From Polyangiaceae bacterium (GTDB taxonomy: Bacteria > Myxococcota_A > Polyangia > Polyangiales > Polyangiaceae): a stretch of DNA of 64,000 bases. Both the position numbers and the translations under genes were made by a program. The stretch lies in contig JAWKRG010000003.1 of the NCBI GenBank assembly GCA_041389725.1, forward strand, positions 1,240,001 to 1,304,000, given 5' to 3'. Shown here in pieces: positions 61,678 through 64,000 of the stretch. The stretch's first letter is position 1, and each line of letters opens with the position of its first letter. The notes beneath the pieces were generated by a model. That model did no database searches. It saw nothing but the letters and a program-made list of their open reading frames with translations, and was not told the DNA's origin.

Positions 61678-63756
61678 CTACTTCGGGCCCTCGGATTGGC
61701 ATTGGTCCGAACAGCCATCGCCCGAGACGGCGTTGCCGTCGTCGCACTGTTCGCCTTCGCTGCTTTGGATCTTGCCGTCACCGCAGCGTGGTCCGAGCTG
61801 ACAGTTGCTCTCGCAGCCCTCGTAGCCTCCCGCATTGGTGCCGTCATCGCACTGCTCTCCGAACAGGCTATCCACCTGCTTGTCGCCACAGTAGGCGCCA
61901 AGCTTGCAGCCTGGGGCGCACCCGGCGCTTCCCGAAGTGCTGTAGCTGGTCAGATTGGTGCCGTCGTCACACTCTTCCTGCGGCGACTGCTTCACACCGT
62001 CGCCACAGCGTGGGCCGGGTTTGCAGTCAGCAGTGCAAGAGCCATAGCTGCCGTCGTTCTTGCCGTCGTCGCAGAGTTCGTCGCCGGCCACGATGCCATC
62101 GCCGCAGACGGTCACGCACTGGCTCTTGGCGCTGACGAAGCCGCCGAGAGTGAGATTGAAGTTCGACGCGTTGGTGTGGCGCTCGGCGTGGAACAACGCG
62201 ATTTCATAGACCTTGCCCTTCGTCAGTCCCAGCTGCGCCTCCAGCGCCGCGTTGATGGTGAAGGAGCCGGAGCGCTGCGGATGCAATCCTCCCAAGTCGA
62301 GGGCCAGCTTGCCCGCGATGAAGACCCACACGTCATCGTCGCCGGAAAAGTTGAGAGTCTCGCCGCCCTTGTACTCGAACCAGTAGCGGATCTCGCTGGT
62401 GAAACCGAAGTTGTGTCCGCCAGAGGGGGACTCCTTGCCCTGCCCCACCCAACCCTTGCCGTCGAGCGGGAAGAATGCGGCGTCAGGGAAGTAGTAGGTG
62501 TTGTTGGGCTGCTTGGCCAAGGAGAGCTTGGTGATCTCGTTGACGTTCACCCCTGCGACGTCCGTGTACCACTGCACGAAGTTAGCCGCGGTGGTGAGCT
62601 GCTGTCCGTAGGGACATGGCGGATTGGGCGCGCCACCGTTGTCGCAAATCCCCGCGAACACCGGCTTTCCGCCGCTGCTCAGATTCGCTTGCACCAGACC
62701 CGGGGTTGCCTGGCTGCCACTGAAGATCTCGAAGTCGGGATGGCGCGTGGAGCCACCCGCGGGCAGCGACACCATGTCCCGAAACACGACCGGCACGTCC
62801 AAGGTAGCCGGCAGCTGCCCACTCACCACGGTGCAGGTGAAGCCGTTCTCCTTCTTGCAGGTCGACGAGCACCCGTCACCGTTCTTGGTGTTGCCATCGT
62901 CGCACTCCTCGGCGTCCCCAGGTAGGATCAACCCGTCGCCACAACTGGACACGCATGCACCGCCGCTACAGTTGGGCTCCACTTCGCAGAACGGATTGCA
63001 GCCATCGCCGATGATGGTGTTGCCATCGTCGCAAGGTTCGTCCCCTTCCTTGGTGCCGTCGTTGCACACCGTCTTGTGACAGGGCTGACCCACGGGGCCA
63101 CAGGCGTAGCCTGGCTCGACCTTGCAGCTGGCAGAACAACCGTCGCCCGAGGTCGGGGGACTTCCTCCGTCTTCACACTCCTCCTTGCCGGCCACGATGC
63201 CGTCGCCGCATTGGTCCGCCTCGCACTTGTCGCCCGGAGTCGGGCACTTCCAGCCCGGTTCGACTACGCACTTGTCGGAACAGCCATCGCCGGGCGCCTT
63301 GTTGAAGTCGTCGCAGGTCTCTTGCCCCGTGACCTTGCCGTCGCCGCACTGCACGGTGCTGACGCAGGGCTGCCCAGGAGTCGGACAGGCGAAGTTGGCC
63401 TCCACGCTCTTGCAGTTGGCGGCACAGCCATCGCCGGAAGCGCTGTTCCCGTCGTCACACACTTCTCCGGGTTGGATCTTGCCGTCCCCGCAGCCCTTGA
63501 TCTCGACGCTGCCGTCGCCATCGGGGGCATCCGCAGTCGCGTCCTCGGCGCCCGAGTCGATCTCGATGGCGGCGCCGCTCCCGCCGCTGGCGGCACCCCC
63601 GCCTCCAGCGCCCCCTTGCGCGCCCACACTTCCGTCGAAGATGTTCACCTCAGGTTTGCCATCGCCGCTGCACTGCACGAACAGCGGGAGGAAGACCGCG
63701 AGGGGAAGCAAGCCAACGGCACGACGCGCGAGGCGCGAATGGAAAGATCGCATCAC
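61678..63756 (-). CDS. fibro-slime/DUF4215 Cys-rich lipoprotein
   Basis: 692 residues. A signal peptide with lipobox FVQC (Cys29, followed by Ser) and a short Gly/Ala stretch are followed by about five DUF4215 repeats (CGDGKIQPGEVCDDGN, CGDGKVTGQETCDDF and similar). A fibro-slime domain (about 305-555) follows: VVFRDMVSLP, HPDFEIFSG, NFSGDDDVWVFIAGKLALDL and GKVYEIALFHAERHT, the PA14-like form found in slime and adhesion proteins. Three more DUF4215 repeats end the chain. The many paired Cys imply an oxidising extracellular location. A surface or extracellular-matrix adhesin is likely. Confidence 0.93.
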   Translation of the reverse strand: MMRSFHSRLARRAVGLLPLAVFLPLFVQCSGDGKPEVNIFDGSVGAQGGAGGGGAASGGSGAAIEIDSGAEDATADAPDGDGSVEIKGCGDGKIQPGEVCDDGNSASGDGCAANCKSVEANFACPTPGQPCVSTVQCGDGKVTGQETCDDFNKAPGDGCSDKCVVEPGWKCPTPGDKCEADQCGDGIVAGKEECEDGGSPPTSGDGCSASCKVEPGYACGPVGQPCHKTVCNDGTKEGDEPCDDGNTIIGDGCNPFCEVEPNCSGGACVSSCGDGLILPGDAEECDDGNTKNGDGCSSTCKKENGFTCTVVSGQLPATLDVPVVFRDMVSLPAGGSTRHPDFEIFSGSQATPGLVQANLSSGGKPVFAGICDNGGAPNPPCPYGQQLTTAANFVQWYTDVAGVNVNEITKLSLAKQPNNTYYFPDAAFFPLDGKGWVGQGKESPSGGHNFGFTSEIRYWFEYKGGETLNFSGDDDVWVFIAGKLALDLGGLHPQRSGSFTINAALEAQLGLTKGKVYEIALFHAERHTNASNFNLTLGGFVSAKSQCVTVCGDGIVAGDELCDDGKNDGSYGSCTADCKPGPRCGDGVKQSPQEECDDGTNLTSYSTSGSAGCAPGCKLGAYCGDKQVDSLFGEQCDDGTNAGGYEGCESNCQLGPRCGDGKIQSSEGEQCDDGNAVSGDGCSDQCQSEGPK

Positions 63757-63934
63757 ACCAAGGTATGCCCCGCGCGGCCGCGATCTTCAATGAATCCGCG
63801 GCGATTTTTTGTGGGCCTGTTGGCATGCTTGCATCGGCACGGCAGTCGAGCCAGCCGCAAGACATGCCGGTGCGAGCTGGCGTCGCGATGTAGCTCGCAA
63901 TTTCTGCTTGTTTCGGCTGCGGGGGTGTCGTCCC

Positions 63935-64000
63935 TCAGCTTGCTTCGAGTTCGCGGATGAGCGCGTCGAGGCCTGCCACTACGTCGACCGACGCGCTCTC
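63935..64000 (-). CDS. possible C-terminus of a CDS cut by the window edge
   Basis: The reverse strand reads SVDVVAGLDALIRELEAS then TGA, an amphipathic helix-like ending. The family cannot be told from 21 residues. Between it and the fibro-slime gene (63757-63934) nothing was recognised. Confidence 0.35.
   Translation of the reverse strand, partial: ESASVDVVAGLDALIRELEAS

Overview
The window looks like a chromosomal segment of a myxobacterium, most likely of the Polyangium/Sorangium type. The evidence is a uniformly high-GC sequence, two Ser/Thr kinases with the HRDVSPQN catalytic loop common in myxobacteria, an FHA-domain sigma-54 activator, fibro-slime/DUF4215 proteins, and about 17 predicted secreted lipoproteins, most with Gly/Ser/Ala linkers directly after the lipobox. 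The taxonomic placement is inference from gene content; no rRNA or tRNA gene was seen.

Layout. 1-9.3 kb: a zinc-ribbon protein, a membrane EtfD-type iron-sulfur oxidoreductase, a DnaJ-C-domain-like tail-anchored protein, a HEAT-repeat membrane protein coupled to a MopE/YfaP-like lipoprotein, a CPBP intramembrane protease, then nadC and birA. 9.5-18.1 kb: two lipoproteins, a sigma-54 activator divergent from a yqiJ-yqiK (flotillin) operon, a beta-propeller lipoprotein and a small barrel-like protein. 18.2-26.9 kb: an ECF sigma factor, nnr-acpS-pdxJ, a very long S41 protease, and mlaD/mlaF without mlaE. 27-32 kb: a LamG-like lipoprotein, a Ser/Thr kinase and its two-TM companion, all overlapping, then convergent recJ.

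32.4-38.5 kb: a four-gene operon with overlapping or abutting genes (three secreted beta-propeller lipoproteins and an outer-membrane barrel-like protein). 38.6-44.9 kb: an M19-type dipeptidase, a beta-helix lipoprotein, and a recent mosaic duplication that left a beta-helix pseudogene fragment, a duplicated promoter and a truncated gene start around an inverted lipoprotein gene. 45-50 kb: a PEGA kinase divergent from a two-TM companion, an FHA sigma-54 activator and a lipoprotein. 50.3-64 kb: an epimerase and KDPG aldolase, an FG-GAP lipoprotein, a BNR-type lipoprotein, an esterase, a HupE-like permease, a second beta-helix lipoprotein, a hybrid histidine kinase and a fibro-slime protein.

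The most interesting signal is regulatory. Two unrelated lipoprotein loci (42.4/43.6 kb and 49.0 kb) carry the same cassette: two 13-bp GATCA...GATC (near-)palindromes exactly 24 bp apart, followed by a near-consensus sigma-54 -24/-12 element. Further sigma-54-like elements precede the 32.4 kb operon, the 52.2 kb lipoprotein and yqiJK. With two sigma-54 activators encoded here, this suggests an enhancer-controlled regulon of surface lipoproteins. This is inferred from sequence only.
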